A stretch of 64,000 nt of DNA from Polaribacter vadi. GTDB lineage: Bacteria; Bacteroidota; Bacteroidia; Flavobacteriales; Flavobacteriaceae. Positions within the stretch are counted from its first letter, which is position 1. Each line of letters starts with the position of its first letter. The DNA lies in NCBI RefSeq assembly GCF_001761365.1, contig NZ_CP017477.1:3586001-3650000 (forward strand), written 5' to 3'. Below the pieces are notes generated by a model. The model did not search any database. It saw nothing but the letters and a program-made list of their open reading frames with translations, and was not told the DNA's origin. This document shows positions 25,000 to 33,566 of this stretch, one piece after another. The position numbers and the translations under genes are program-made.

Positions 25000-27355
25000 C
25001 AGCAGGTAAAACCAAATCTCCAGTTAAACCTAACAGCATTAAGCCTAAACCATTATTTCCTTCAGGTAATTTTCCTTGATAAACAGGTCTGTTTAAACCT
25101 TTTGATTCATAAATTTCGTTGAATTTAGCTTCAACATCTTTTTCAAGATTGTTTTCTTTGATGTATTTTTCACAATTTTGATCAATAGCTGCATTCATGA
25201 AAAAGCCTAACAACATGGGTGCTGGGCCATTAATTGTCATAGAAACTGAAGTCATATGATGACTTAAATCAAAACCAGAATATAATTTTTTAGCATCATC
25301 TAAACAACAAATTGAAACACCTGCATTTCCAATTTTACCATAAATATCGGGTCTTTTACCAGGATCATTTCCATATAAAGTAACCGAATCAAAAGCAGTA
25401 GAAAGGCGTTTTGCGTCCATTCCTAAACTCACATAATGAAAACGTCTGTTGGTTCTTTCTGGGCCACCTTCACCCGCAAACATTCTTGTTGGGTCTTCAC
25501 CTGTTCTTTTAAAAGGATACAAACCTGCTGTAAAAGGGAATTCTCCAGGAACATTTTCTTGCAAGTTCCAACGTAATAAATCTCCCCAAGCTTGGTATTT
25601 TGGTAACGCTATTTTAGGAATTTGTGAATGAGATAAAGATTCAGAATGTGTTTCTATGTTAATTTCTTTATCACGAACTTTAAAGGTGTATATTGGATCT
25701 TTATATTTCTGAACTTTTTCTGCCCAGTTTAAAATGATTTCCCAATTGTAAGGGTTAAAGTTCATTTTTACTTTTTCGAATTGCGCCAATAAAAGTTTTA
25801 CAAAATCCTTTTCTTCATCTTTAGTTTGATGTAAAATAGCTTCTTCATCTAAACCAATTTTAATAATTTCTGCAGAAGCATTTATAATCGATTCTATCGT
25901 TTGATGAATTCCATATAATTTTTGAGCAACTAAAACTTGTTCATCAACTTTATCATCATAACTTCTATTACTTTCTGCAATTTCAGATAAATAACGAACT
26001 CTTGCTGGTGGAATTACAAAAATCTTTTCAGACATTTCTTTGGTAATTTCCATCGTAGATTTTAAATCTGCACCCGTTTTTTCAACTAATTTATCCATAA
26101 TACTTTTATACAAAGTATTCATTCCTGGATCATTAAATTGAGAAGCAATTGTGCCATAAACAGGCATATCATCCATGTGAATATGCCACAAATTATTGTT
26201 ACGCATATATTGCTTTTTCACATCTCTTACAGCATCTAAAGCACCTCTTTTATCAAATTTATTAATAGCAACTAAATCCGCAAAATCCAACATATCAATT
26301 TTTTCCAATTGAGTTGCTGCACCAAATTCTGGTGTCATTACATATAAAGAAGTATCAGAATGTTCTATAATTTCTGTATCAGATTGCCCAATTCCAGAAG
26401 TTTCTAAAATAATTAAATCGAATTCTGCTGCTTTTAAAACTTGCACAGCTTCATTTACATATTTTGATAATGCCAAATTAGATTGACGAGTTGCTAATGA
26501 ACGCATATAAACACGATCATTATTAATAGCATTCATTCTAATTCTATCGCCTAAAAGTGCGCCACCCGTTTTTCTTTTAGAAGGATCAACAGAAATTAAA
26601 CCAACTGTTTTTTCTGGAAAATCAATTAAAAAACGTCTCACTAATTCATCAACTAAAGAAGATTTTCCAGAACCACCAGTTCCAGTAATTCCTAAAACAG
26701 GACAAGAAGCCCCTTTTAATTTCCCCAAAGGGGAAAAAATCTTTGCGAAAGCCTCGTGATTATTTTCTGCGAGAGAAATTAATCTAGCAATTGTAGTAAC
26801 TTCTTTATTTTTTAAGTTCTGTAAAACCTTTTCATCACCCAATTCTAACAACCAAGAAGCGTCCTCATTACAAACGATTCCAGTTGAGTGTTTCCCTCCT
26901 TTGGAGGGATTAAGGGAGGCTGTTTCAGAAGTTTGTACCAAATCATTTATCATTCCTTGTAAACCCATCGCTCTTCCATCATCTGGAGCATAAATTCTGG
27001 TAATTCCATATTCCATTAATTCCTTAATTTCTTCAGGAAGAATTACACCTCCACCACCACCAAATATTTTGATGTGGCCTGCACCTCTTTCCTTCAATAA
27101 ATCGAACATGTATTTGAAATATTCCATGTGTCCACCTTGATAAGAAGTAATTGCAATGGCATTTACATCTTCTTGAATGGCACAATTCACTACTTCTTCT
27201 ACAGATCTGTCATGTCCTAAATGAATCACTTCAACTCCTGTAGATTGTATAATTCTACGCATAATATTTATGGCAGCATCATGCCCATCAAAAAGAGCTG
27301 CAGCAGTTACGATTCTTACTTTATATTTCGGTTTATAAGGTGCACTTTGTTCCAT
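24956..27355 (-). CDS. icmF: IcmF-type fused mutase: B12-binding, G-protein chaperone and mutase N-terminal part
   Basis: The order of domains is that of IcmF. Residues 1-135: B12-binding domain with [12 protein letters not shown] (the DxH-x2-G-type loop; His is the cobalt ligand) and [12 protein letters not shown]. About 210-420: MeaB/MeaI-like GTPase with Walker [30 protein letters not shown] and NKFDKRG. From 580: mutase barrel with [25 protein letters not shown]. These enzymes rearrange isobutyryl-CoA and n-butyryl-CoA (or methylmalonyl-CoA) with adenosylcobalamin; which substrate is used here is not decided. Two palindromic repeats are embedded in linkers and the frame breaks at an A8 tract near residue 793. 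Confidence 0.82.
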   Translation of the reverse strand: MEQSAPYKPKYKVRIVTAAALFDGHDAAINIMRRIIQSTGVEVIHLGHDRSVEEVVNCAIQEDVNAIAITSYQGGHMEYFKYMFDLLKERGAGHIKIFGGGGGVILPEEIKELMEYGITRIYAPDDGRAMGLQGMINDLVQTSETASLNPSKGGKHSTGIVCNEDASWLLELGDEKVLQNLKNKEVTTIARLISLAENNHEAFAKIFSPLGKLKGASCPVLGITGTGGSGKSSLVDELVRRFLIDFPEKTVGLISVDPSKRKTGGALLGDRIRMNAINNDRVYMRSLATRQSNLALSKYVNEAVQVLKAAEFDLIILETSGIGQSDTEIIEHSDTSLYVMTPEFGAATQLEKIDMLDFADLVAINKFDKRGALDAVRDVKKQYMRNNNLWHIHMDDMPVYGTIASQFNDPGMNTLYKSIMDKLVEKTGADLKSTMEITKEMSEKIFVIPPARVRYLSEIAESNRSYDDKVDEQVLVAQKLYGIHQTIESIINASAEIIKIGLDEEAILHQTKDEEKDFVKLLLAQFEKVKMNFNPYNWEIILNWAEKVQKYKDPIYTFKVRDKEINIETHSESLSHSQIPKIALPKYQAWGDLLRWNLQENVPGEFPFTAGLYPFKRTGEDPTRMFAGEGGPERTNRRFHYVSLGMDAKRLSTAFDSVTLYGNDPGKRPDIYGKIGNAGVSICCLDDAKKLYSGFDLSHHMTSVSMTINGPAPMLLGFFMNAAIDQNCEKYIKENNLEKDVEAKFNEIYESKGLNRPVYQGKLPEGNNGLGLMLLGLTGDLVLPADVYAEIKKNYFGTS
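24975..24982. other. A8/T8 homopolymer at the mutase frame break
   Basis: Eight T on the plus strand (eight A in the mRNA) lie exactly where the reading frame of the mutase gene must change. Seven would give one open frame with the family sequence [13 protein letters not shown]. Sequencing error, phase variation and transcript slippage are all possible. Confidence 0.75.
26709..26737. repeat. Palindromic repeat element inside the mutase gene, copy 1
   Basis: The sequence centred on TTTCCCC-AAA-GGGGAAA (26720-26736) with a flanking AGCCCCTTTTAAT arm encodes FSPLGKLKG in the linker before the GTPase domain. It matches the reverse complement of 26893-26923 in layout (AGCC, TTAAT, CCAAAGG), so both belong to one repeat family inserted in opposite orientation. 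Confidence 0.6.
26893..26923. repeat. Palindromic repeat element inside the mutase gene, copy 2
   Basis: CCCTCCTTTGGAGGG (26894-26908) followed by ATTAAGGGAGGCTG. It encodes [11 protein letters not shown] in the linker after the B12-binding domain. Such CCTCCAAAGGAGG elements are common between genes in Flavobacteriia; here one is in frame within a gene. Confidence 0.6.
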
Positions 27356-27489
27356 TCGTAATAAATGTTATATTTTAGAGTTGCAATTTACGATAATCTT
27401 AAAAATTATTAATGATGATTAACAAATTCTTAATAGTTATTTTAAAAAAAAGTGTTGATATTTTTATATCAGCTTCCTTTGAAGTTGTC

Positions 27490-27509
27490 ATTCCTGTGAA
27501 AACAGGAAT
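27490..27509. repeat. ATTCCTGT hairpin repeat
   Basis: ATTCCTGT-GAAA-ACAGGAAT, preceded by GTC and followed by CTAAG, is the short intergenic hairpin (CATTCCTGxGAAAxCAGGAATC) found many times in flavobacterial genomes. It lies between the mutase gene and the VanY-like gene. Confidence 0.65.
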
Positions 27510-27573
27510 CTAAGAATTAAGATTTTCATCTCATCTATTTAAAAATAATTTCACCATTATTATTGGAAAATCT

Positions 27574-28356
27574 TTAATTATTCAGTTCTACATTAATACC
27601 ATTCACATAATTTTTGATGATGTCAATTTCTTTAGCAAATTCGGCACCTTCAAAATCGTTGATGTCTTTATAGGTTATTTGCTGGTTATAATAGTTTAAA
27701 TAAATTTTAGAAAGTGGGAGGTAAGACCAATGCCATTTTTCTTCATGATAACCAGTTCTTCCATTTTCTTTGGATGTATAAGGTTGATAAAAACCAAATT
27801 TAGAAGCATTTTTAAGCAACCAATTGTACTCTTTTAACCCTTTTCCAGAAGAAAAATAAGTGTTATTTAAATTATTTAAATCGATATCTGTTCCCCAATG
27901 ATGTCTAGAAGATGAAGGCATAGAGCTATATTCTAAAATTTTTAAAGCTCTTTTTTCAGTTGGAGTATTTTTATATTTTTCGTTCCATTTGTAGTTCCAA
28001 ATTCTCTTTTGATGTTCAAAATTACGGGTTCCAGATATAATAGTAAAGTGGATGTTTTCTTTTTTAGCTGCGATTTCCATTTGTAGAAAAGCATCTAAAA
28101 CTTCTTTTCTAACATATATTTTTTTGTTTGATAAACCTTCTGGAACCAACATAAAATCATCGTTTTTAGCATAATCAAATTTTCCTAAAACATAATCTTT
28201 AGTCAAGTAATTTGGAAAGCTAGGAATTGTATCTTTTTTCTGAATTAAAATAGCCTCTTTAATTTCAGTATTTTTCTGTTGTTTTTTACAGTTTGCCAAA
28301 CATCCAAAGAAAAAAAGAAGAAACGTAAATTTTATAGATAGTTTAAAAATGCCCAA
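27574..28356 (-). CDS. M15 family D-Ala-D-Ala carboxypeptidase (VanY-like) lipoprotein
   Basis: The 260-residue protein trims peptidoglycan stem peptides. It has a lipoprotein signal (hydrophobic run then GCLANCKKQ, lipid on Cys), and the VanY zinc motifs: SSRHHWGTDIDLN (SxHxxGxAxD) and EKWHWSYLP (ExxWHW), plus GYHEEKWHW context, all intact. It would act in the periplasm attached to a membrane. It overlaps the start of the 107-codon gene upstream by 25 bases, so the two are co-transcribed. Confidence 0.88.
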   Translation of the reverse strand: MGIFKLSIKFTFLLFFFGCLANCKKQQKNTEIKEAILIQKKDTIPSFPNYLTKDYVLGKFDYAKNDDFMLVPEGLSNKKIYVRKEVLDAFLQMEIAAKKENIHFTIISGTRNFEHQKRIWNYKWNEKYKNTPTEKRALKILEYSSMPSSSRHHWGTDIDLNNLNNTYFSSGKGLKEYNWLLKNASKFGFYQPYTSKENGRTGYHEEKWHWSYLPLSKIYLNYYNQQITYKDINDFEGAEFAKEIDIIKNYVNGINVELNN

Positions 28357-28655
28357 GTTTTTCTAGTTTTTAAATAGTTTATATTATTTTCATTTTGATA
28401 TGTTTCTCGCTCAAACCTTATGTTTACATAAGCACTGTGTTTGGTTTTATATTTTAGCAATTTTATGAACCATTCTAATCCATAAAAAAGATAAAAGAAG
28501 ATGATAAACATTTCTTTCTGCTGTTGTAAGTGAATTTTTTCATCATGAATTAAAATTAAATCATGTTTTAAATTTTTATCAATCAAAGATATAAAAGGAA
28601 AAATCGTAATTCCATTAAAACCTTCTGGAACGATATACTTCGAAATAAAAATCAT
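28332..28655 (-). CDS. Conserved hypothetical protein with HDEKIH motif
   Basis: The 107-residue protein holds HDEKIHLQQQKEMF, a short HxxxH-like pair that resembles the metal site of zinc peptidases, a hydrophobic helix (FIIFFYLFYGLEWFIKLL) and the end FERETYQNENN, YLKTRKTWAFLNYL. This arrangement recurs in Bacteroidetes beside genes for cell-wall enzymes. It is followed on the same strand by a VanY-like peptidase with a 25-base overlap. Function unknown. Confidence 0.65.
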   Translation of the reverse strand: MIFISKYIVPEGFNGITIFPFISLIDKNLKHDLILIHDEKIHLQQQKEMFIIFFYLFYGLEWFIKLLKYKTKHSAYVNIRFERETYQNENNINYLKTRKTWAFLNYL

Positions 28656-28876
28656 AGACAGATCAAAAATTAAATATCAATCGAAAATAGATATATTTGT
28701 AATGTTCTCAAAATAAAACGGGTGCTTTAAATATCATTTATACACAATACAAAATTAATGTGTTTTGGCATGTTTTTTGTTGTAAATTATGATGTTATAA
28801 ATGATTTTTTAAATTATTTATCGACCAAATTCTATTAAAACAGATTCTTTTTAAAAACCTTTTAAAATTTTACTTT

Positions 28877-29428
28877 ATGAAATACTCTAAATTAATAATT
28901 GTAGTTTTTGCATTGGTGTTATCTTCTTGCAATGCTATAAAAGTAACTACAGATTACGATACGCAAGCAGATTTTAGCAACTTAAAAACATTTGCATTTT
29001 ACAAACCAGGAATTGACAAAGCAGATATATCTGATTTAGATAAAAAACGTGTTTTAAGAGCCATTGAAAGAGAACTTTTAGCGCAAGGTTTTACAAAATC
29101 TGAAAATCCTGCAATGTTGGTTAGTTTTTTTACTAAATCTAGAGAACGTGTAAATGTAAATCAGAATTATAATGCTGGTTATGGTTGGAGATTTGGTTGG
29201 AACCCTTGGATGATGAATGGAATGAATAATAATGTAAACGTTTCTCAATTTACGGAAGGTACTTTATTTATCGATTTTATTGATAAAGAAAAAAAGGAAT
29301 TAGTTTGGCAAGGAGTTGGAACTGGTGCTTTGAAAATGGATAATAGAGAAAAGAAAGAAGAAAGAATCAATCTTTTTGTAAAAGAAATTATTTCTAGATT
29401 CCCTCCAGAAAGTAATACCAGAAAGTAA
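28877..29428 (+). CDS. DUF4136 domain lipoprotein
   Basis: A 183-residue lipoprotein: signal peptide with LVLSSCNA (lipidated Cys at about 18), then DUF4136 (VTTDYDTQADFSNLKTFAFYKP ... RAIERELLAQGFTKS ... GTLFIDFIDKEKKELVWQG). Members are outer-membrane or periplasmic lipoproteins of unknown function common in Bacteroidetes and Proteobacteria. It is a single-gene unit with a terminator 28 bases after its stop. Confidence 0.85.
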   Translation: MKYSKLIIVVFALVLSSCNAIKVTTDYDTQADFSNLKTFAFYKPGIDKADISDLDKKRVLRAIERELLAQGFTKSENPAMLVSFFTKSRERVNVNQNYNAGYGWRFGWNPWMMNGMNNNVNVSQFTEGTLFIDFIDKEKKELVWQGVGTGALKMDNREKKEERINLFVKEIISRFPPESNTRK

Positions 29429-29455
29429 TAAATAATTACATATAAGTATAAAAGT

Positions 29456-29488
29456 AAAAACTCCGAAATGTAAATTTCGGAGTTTTTG
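29456..29488. terminator. Bidirectional terminator
   Basis: A run of A, then ACTCCGAAAT (29460-29469), GTAA loop, ATTTCGGAGT and five T. The stem is perfect and A/T tracts flank both sides, so it can end the DUF4136 gene and the small minus-strand gene. An almost identical hairpin occurs at 32318-32347. Confidence 0.88.
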
Positions 29489-29506
29489 TTTTAAAAGAAA
29501 CTTTAC

Positions 29507-29796
29507 TTAATGTTTAAAGTTCTTGTATTTTGGTCCCATTAATTTAGCTTTTTTAGAAGGTTCAATCGCTACTATTTTAGAATCTTCTTTTTTTTTTCCC
29601 AAATTTTATGGTTTTTAAATTGATAGCTTTTTAAGTTGCTCTTTGTGCTGTTTATAGTAATAACAGTGTTTTGCGAAGTATACTTGCTAACTTTAGCATT
29701 TTTAAATTCAAAACTTTTTAAATCATCCTTTTTTTGAGCAAATGAAGAGGAAGCTATAAATATAAATCCTAATACTAATAATATGTTTTTCATCAT
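29507..29796 (-). pseudogene. Small secreted protein gene, frame broken at an A10 tract
   Basis: The start gives a signal peptide (MMKNILLVLGFIFIASSSFAQ) and a short Lys/Asn-rich mature part ending HKIWEKKKKILK at 29572. The mRNA has ten A at that point (plus strand 29588-29597). With one more or two fewer A the frame would continue as EDSKIVAIEPSKKAKLMGPK and end at 29507 with FKH, a plausible natural C-terminus. Either the gene is broken, slippage restores it, or the tract is misread. Function unknown. Confidence 0.6.
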
Positions 29797-29917
29797 AAAT
29801 GTATTTTAAGTTTAGCTGATTATCATTAATTAGCTACTCCAAAAATACAACTTGAAACAAGTTTTTGTGCTTATAAGAAATTCGGTATTTTGCATCCGTA
29901 TTTATACGGATATAAGT

Positions 29918-30547
29918 TTAGAGGAGGTTATTCTCTGTGGCTTTTTTAATCAATGAAGCCGTATTTTTAACCTCTAATTTTTTAAGAATGTTTGCTCTGT
30001 GAGTTTCCACAGTTCTTGTGCTAATAAATAATTTAGAGGCAATATCTTTTGTGGTAAGTCCTTTGCCAATTAAAACTAAAATCTCAGATTCTTTATTAGA
30101 TAGTTTTTTAATACTAGTATGCTGAGTAGACATAAAATTGATCATTTTCTCAGAAATAGCTTGATTAAAATATTTTTTTCCTTTCGCTACAATTCTTATA
30201 GCTTTTAATAATTCGAATTCGTCTGTGTTTTTTAATAAATAACTATATGCTCCATTTTTTGCACATTTTGCGATATAGTTTCCATCATCAAACATCGAAA
30301 CCATGATTGGTTTTATGGGACTTTTAATTTTTGTTAATGCATCTAACACTTCAAAACCATCTACAAATGGCATTGTAATATCTAACAAAACAATATCTAT
30401 TGCTGGTTTGTTTTCAATAAAATCTAAAAACTCTTTTCCATTAGATAGTTCTGCAACAATCTCAATATCATCTTGCTTTTTTAACAATTCAGAGAGTCCA
30501 ACTCTAAAAAGTTCATGGTCGTCAGTGATTACAATTTTAATCATCAT
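29918..30547 (-). CDS. LuxR/NarL-type response regulator
   Basis: A 209-residue regulator with a receiver domain (ITDDHELFRVG acid pocket, phospho-acceptor Asp in IVLLDITMP, Lys in SYLLKNTDE) and a C-terminal LuxR helix-turn-helix (LSNKESEILVLIGKGLTTKDIASKLFIS). It begins directly after the histidine kinase stop, and forms a two-component system with it. The target genes are not evident. Either of the first two Met codons could start translation. Confidence 0.92.
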   Translation of the reverse strand: MMIKIVITDDHELFRVGLSELLKKQDDIEIVAELSNGKEFLDFIENKPAIDIVLLDITMPFVDGFEVLDALTKIKSPIKPIMVSMFDDGNYIAKCAKNGAYSYLLKNTDEFELLKAIRIVAKGKKYFNQAISEKMINFMSTQHTSIKKLSNKESEILVLIGKGLTTKDIASKLFISTRTVETHRANILKKLEVKNTASLIKKATENNLL

Positions 30548-32194
30548 TTATAATTTTATGGGCATTTCAATTTCAAAAATTGTGGTTTCTGTAGATTCAA
30601 TTTCTAAAGTGCCATCAAAAATTTCTACACGTTCTCTAATGTTTTTAATTCCAGAACCTAATGTTACTTCATGAATATTAAAGCCAATGCCATTATCAAA
30701 ATAATACAAAGACAATACATTATCAAACTCCGTTAATGAAATTCTTATTTTAGTCGCTTTTGAATGTTTTATGGAATTATTTATGAGTTCCTGAACAATT
30801 CTAAAAATATTTATTTCCTGTTCTTTGGTAATTAAAGAACTTTCTTTTTTTGTTAAATCTTCGAAACGAATGGAAGCTTCAGAAGATTTTTGAATGTTTT
30901 CTACATAATTAATTAAAGTTGCACCAATACCAAATTTATCGATACTTGTAGGCATTAAAACGTTGGTCATTTGCCTAATTTCGTTAATGGTTGTATCAAT
31001 CATTTCCTTTAAACTTTCTTTATGTTCGTTCGCTTCAACTCGGTTTTGAACGTACAATTTTATGGTGGTTAATAAAGGGCCAATACCATCATGTAATTCT
31101 CTGGCTAATCTTCTTCTTTCGTCTTCTAAATGTTTTACTAATAAGCGTTTATTTGAAATGTTTATCTTGTTTTCAGTAACTCTAAATTCCTCTAATTTAT
31201 CGCGCATTTTTATTAGACTTCTACCCAATAAATCATGGTTGCTTTTTGGTTTGTAAGATGATGAAAGGTTCATTTTGCCTATATCAACAGAAAAATCTAC
31301 AGCACCAACAATGGCAATCCTTAAATTTTCTAATGCTTTAAACATTGCTTTAATTTCAGTTGGACTTTTCTCTGAAACCAGTTTTTCATTATAATTTCCT
31401 TTTGCCATTACAAGAAGGCTTTTTTGTATTTTTTTTATAGGATTTGTAATGATTCGTGTTAAAAACAGCGAGATAATTACTGATAAAGTTAGGATGATTA
31501 GTGTTAAAAAAAGTAGTTTTAAACGCATTTCTTTTAAGGGAATCGTAACTTCATCTACATCAATTTCTGATAATAAAACCCAATGTAAATGGTCTATTTT
31601 CAAAGAACTATAGGCACTGTAAACATCTATTTTTCTGTAATCAGAAAAAATACCTTCTCCATCCTTATCTGTAATACCCTCTAAAACACCTATGGTTTTA
31701 GCTTCGATTGAATAAGGTGCTTTTTCTGGGAAAAATCGAGATTGAGAACGAAGTCTATAATCATGACCAACAATATAAGATTCTCCACTTTCTCCCATTC
31801 CTGTTCGTTCTAATAAGATTTCCTTAATTTTGTGATAAGGGATAACTTTTAATACTCTTTTGTTATCCTTAATTTTATGGAGGCCAATAGATGTTTTTTT
31901 TGTCGGGTGTAAATGGGTTAGGTCGTAAATACCTGCCTTTAAATATTTGTTATTTGGTAAGTTAATATTGCTGCTATCAACAAAAAAATCTTCAGATTCA
32001 TTAAACGTTTTCCATTCTTTTTGAATAAGGTTTTCTATTTGAATTTTTTTAAGTGTTTTTATAGAGTTTAAATGATACAAAATACGTTCATCTAAAACCT
32101 TTGAAAATTCAAAATAAAAAATGAGAGAAAGCGCAATTACAACTAAGATTACTAAACTATTAATGATTAATAAAATTAATTTTTTTACGCTCAT
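30548..32194 (-). CDS. Sensor histidine kinase with Cache-like periplasmic sensor
   Basis: The 548-residue kinase has an N-terminal membrane segment, a periplasmic Cache-like domain (TGMGESGESYIVGHDYRLRSQSRF and a second conserved part near YSAYSSL), a second membrane segment (LKLLFLTLIILTLSVIISLFL), HAMP, a HisKA_3 dimerisation helix with ERRRLARELHDGIGPLL (phospho-His), and an HATPase domain with ELINNSIKHS and DNGIGFN. It abuts the NarL-type regulator gene, its partner. The ligand is not known; Cache domains often bind small acids or amino acids. Confidence 0.9.
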   Translation of the reverse strand: MSVKKLILLIINSLVILVVIALSLIFYFEFSKVLDERILYHLNSIKTLKKIQIENLIQKEWKTFNESEDFFVDSSNINLPNNKYLKAGIYDLTHLHPTKKTSIGLHKIKDNKRVLKVIPYHKIKEILLERTGMGESGESYIVGHDYRLRSQSRFFPEKAPYSIEAKTIGVLEGITDKDGEGIFSDYRKIDVYSAYSSLKIDHLHWVLLSEIDVDEVTIPLKEMRLKLLFLTLIILTLSVIISLFLTRIITNPIKKIQKSLLVMAKGNYNEKLVSEKSPTEIKAMFKALENLRIAIVGAVDFSVDIGKMNLSSSYKPKSNHDLLGRSLIKMRDKLEEFRVTENKINISNKRLLVKHLEDERRRLARELHDGIGPLLTTIKLYVQNRVEANEHKESLKEMIDTTINEIRQMTNVLMPTSIDKFGIGATLINYVENIQKSSEASIRFEDLTKKESSLITKEQEINIFRIVQELINNSIKHSKATKIRISLTEFDNVLSLYYFDNGIGFNIHEVTLGSGIKNIRERVEIFDGTLEIESTETTIFEIEMPIKL

Positions 32195-32317
32195 GGCATT
32201 AAGAATATTAAGTTTTCTTTACGGAGTTAAGGTATAAATAATTATTATAAATGCTTTTAGGATGTAAAAAAAATTAGAAACTTTATCTTAATTTTTGTTT
32301 AATTATTAAAACTAAAA

Positions 32318-32347
32318 AAAACTCCGAAAAATAAATTTCGGAGTTTT
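32318..32347. terminator. Bidirectional terminator between glutamine synthetase II and the kinase
   Basis: AAAACTCCGAAA (32318-32329) pairs with TTTCGGAGTTTT (32336-32347) around a six-base loop, with A and T tracts outside. It ends the minus-strand glnII gene. The stem matches the hairpin at 29456-29488. Confidence 0.85.
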
Positions 32348-32373
32348 TAAATTGTATATATAATTTGTAAAGT

Positions 32374-33399
32374 TTAGCTAATGTTAGCCGATTTTACAGT
32401 TTTTATAATTCTACCTGCAATCTTGTAAGGATCTCCATTTGAAGCTGGTCTTCTATCTTCTAACCAACCTTTCCAACCTTTCTCAACAGCTATAATTGGT
32501 ATTCTAATTGAAGCTCCTCTATCAGAAACACCCCAAGAAAAATCGTTAATAGATGCAGTTTCATGATCTCCTGTTAAACGTTGGTCATTAAACTCACCAT
32601 AAACAGCAATATGTTCTTTTACAACTGGTCTAAATGCCTCACAAATTTTAGCAAAAACTTCTTTATCTCCACAAGTTCTTAAAATTTCGTTAGAGAAGTT
32701 TGCGTGCATACCAGAACCATTCCAATCCATATCTTTCCCTAATGGTTTTGGGTGATATTCTATATAGTAACCATATTGTTCTGTTAATCTATCTAGTAAA
32801 TAACGAGCAATCCAAATTTCATCACCTGCTTTTTTAGCGCCTTTTGCAAACAATTGGAATTCCCATTGTCCAGAAGCAACTTCTTGATTAATTCCTTCAA
32901 AGTTTAAACCAGCATCAATACATAAATCTGCGTGCTTTTCCACTAAAAGTCTACCATGTGTATTTTTACCTCCAACAGAACAATAATACATTCCTTGTGG
33001 AGCTGGATAACCACCAATAGGGAAACCTAAAGGCAATTGAGTTTTTGTATCCATAATAAAATATTCTTGTTCAAAACCGAACCAGAACTCATTATCATCA
33101 TCATCGATAGTAGCTCTTCCATTAGAAATGTGTGGAGTTCCATCAGCATTTAAAACTTCTGTCATTACTAAGTAGCCATTAATTCTTGTAGGATCTGGAT
33201 ATACTGCAACTGGTTTTAATAAACAGTCAGAAGCACCTCCAGAAGCTTGTTTTGTAGAAGATCCGTCAAAAGACCATAAACCTAATTCTTCAACAGTTCC
33301 TTTAAAGTTTTTGTGCTCTTCAACTTTGGTTTTACTTCTCATATTTTGAGTTGGAAAATATCCATCTAACCAAATGTATTCTAATTTAATTTTTGCCAT
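32374..33399 (-). CDS. Glutamine synthetase, type II (eukaryotic-like)
   Basis: A 341-residue enzyme, shorter than the GSI and GSIII types, with the type II patterns LWSFDGSSTKQA, WFGFEQEYF, GINQEVASGQWEFQ and WNGSGMHANFSN. It makes glutamine from glutamate, ammonia and ATP in the cytoplasm. It is divergent from the type III gene, with 167 bases between starts that contain shared regulatory-looking repeats. Two glutamine synthetases side by side suggest alternative use under nitrogen limitation or repletion. Confidence 0.93.
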   Translation of the reverse strand: MAKIKLEYIWLDGYFPTQNMRSKTKVEEHKNFKGTVEELGLWSFDGSSTKQASGGASDCLLKPVAVYPDPTRINGYLVMTEVLNADGTPHISNGRATIDDDDNEFWFGFEQEYFIMDTKTQLPLGFPIGGYPAPQGMYYCSVGGKNTHGRLLVEKHADLCIDAGLNFEGINQEVASGQWEFQLFAKGAKKAGDEIWIARYLLDRLTEQYGYYIEYHPKPLGKDMDWNGSGMHANFSNEILRTCGDKEVFAKICEAFRPVVKEHIAVYGEFNDQRLTGDHETASINDFSWGVSDRGASIRIPIIAVEKGWKGWLEDRRPASNGDPYKIAGRIIKTVKSANIS

Positions 33400-33466
33400 A
33401 GTAATTGATAATTATGTGATGTTAATACTGCAAAAATGAAATATTTTACTTACATATCAAAAAAAA

Positions 33467-33531
33467 GAGGGGTAAAATTTAGAGAATCAATTAAAAATAA
33501 TTTTATCCCTAATTTTTATGGGGTATATTTG
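33467..33531. promoter_or_regulatory. Divergent glnII/glnN control region with inverted repeat
   Basis: AGGGGTAAAATT (33467-33478) and AATTTTATCCCT (33499-33510) form an inverted repeat with one mismatch and a 20-base spacer. TATATTTG at 33524-33531 is a -7 box for the type III gene. The repeat lies between both starts and could bind a nitrogen regulator acting on both genes. Confidence 0.45.
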
Positions 33532-33566
33532 CAATAAGTTTAATTTTATCCTTTAATAATCATATT

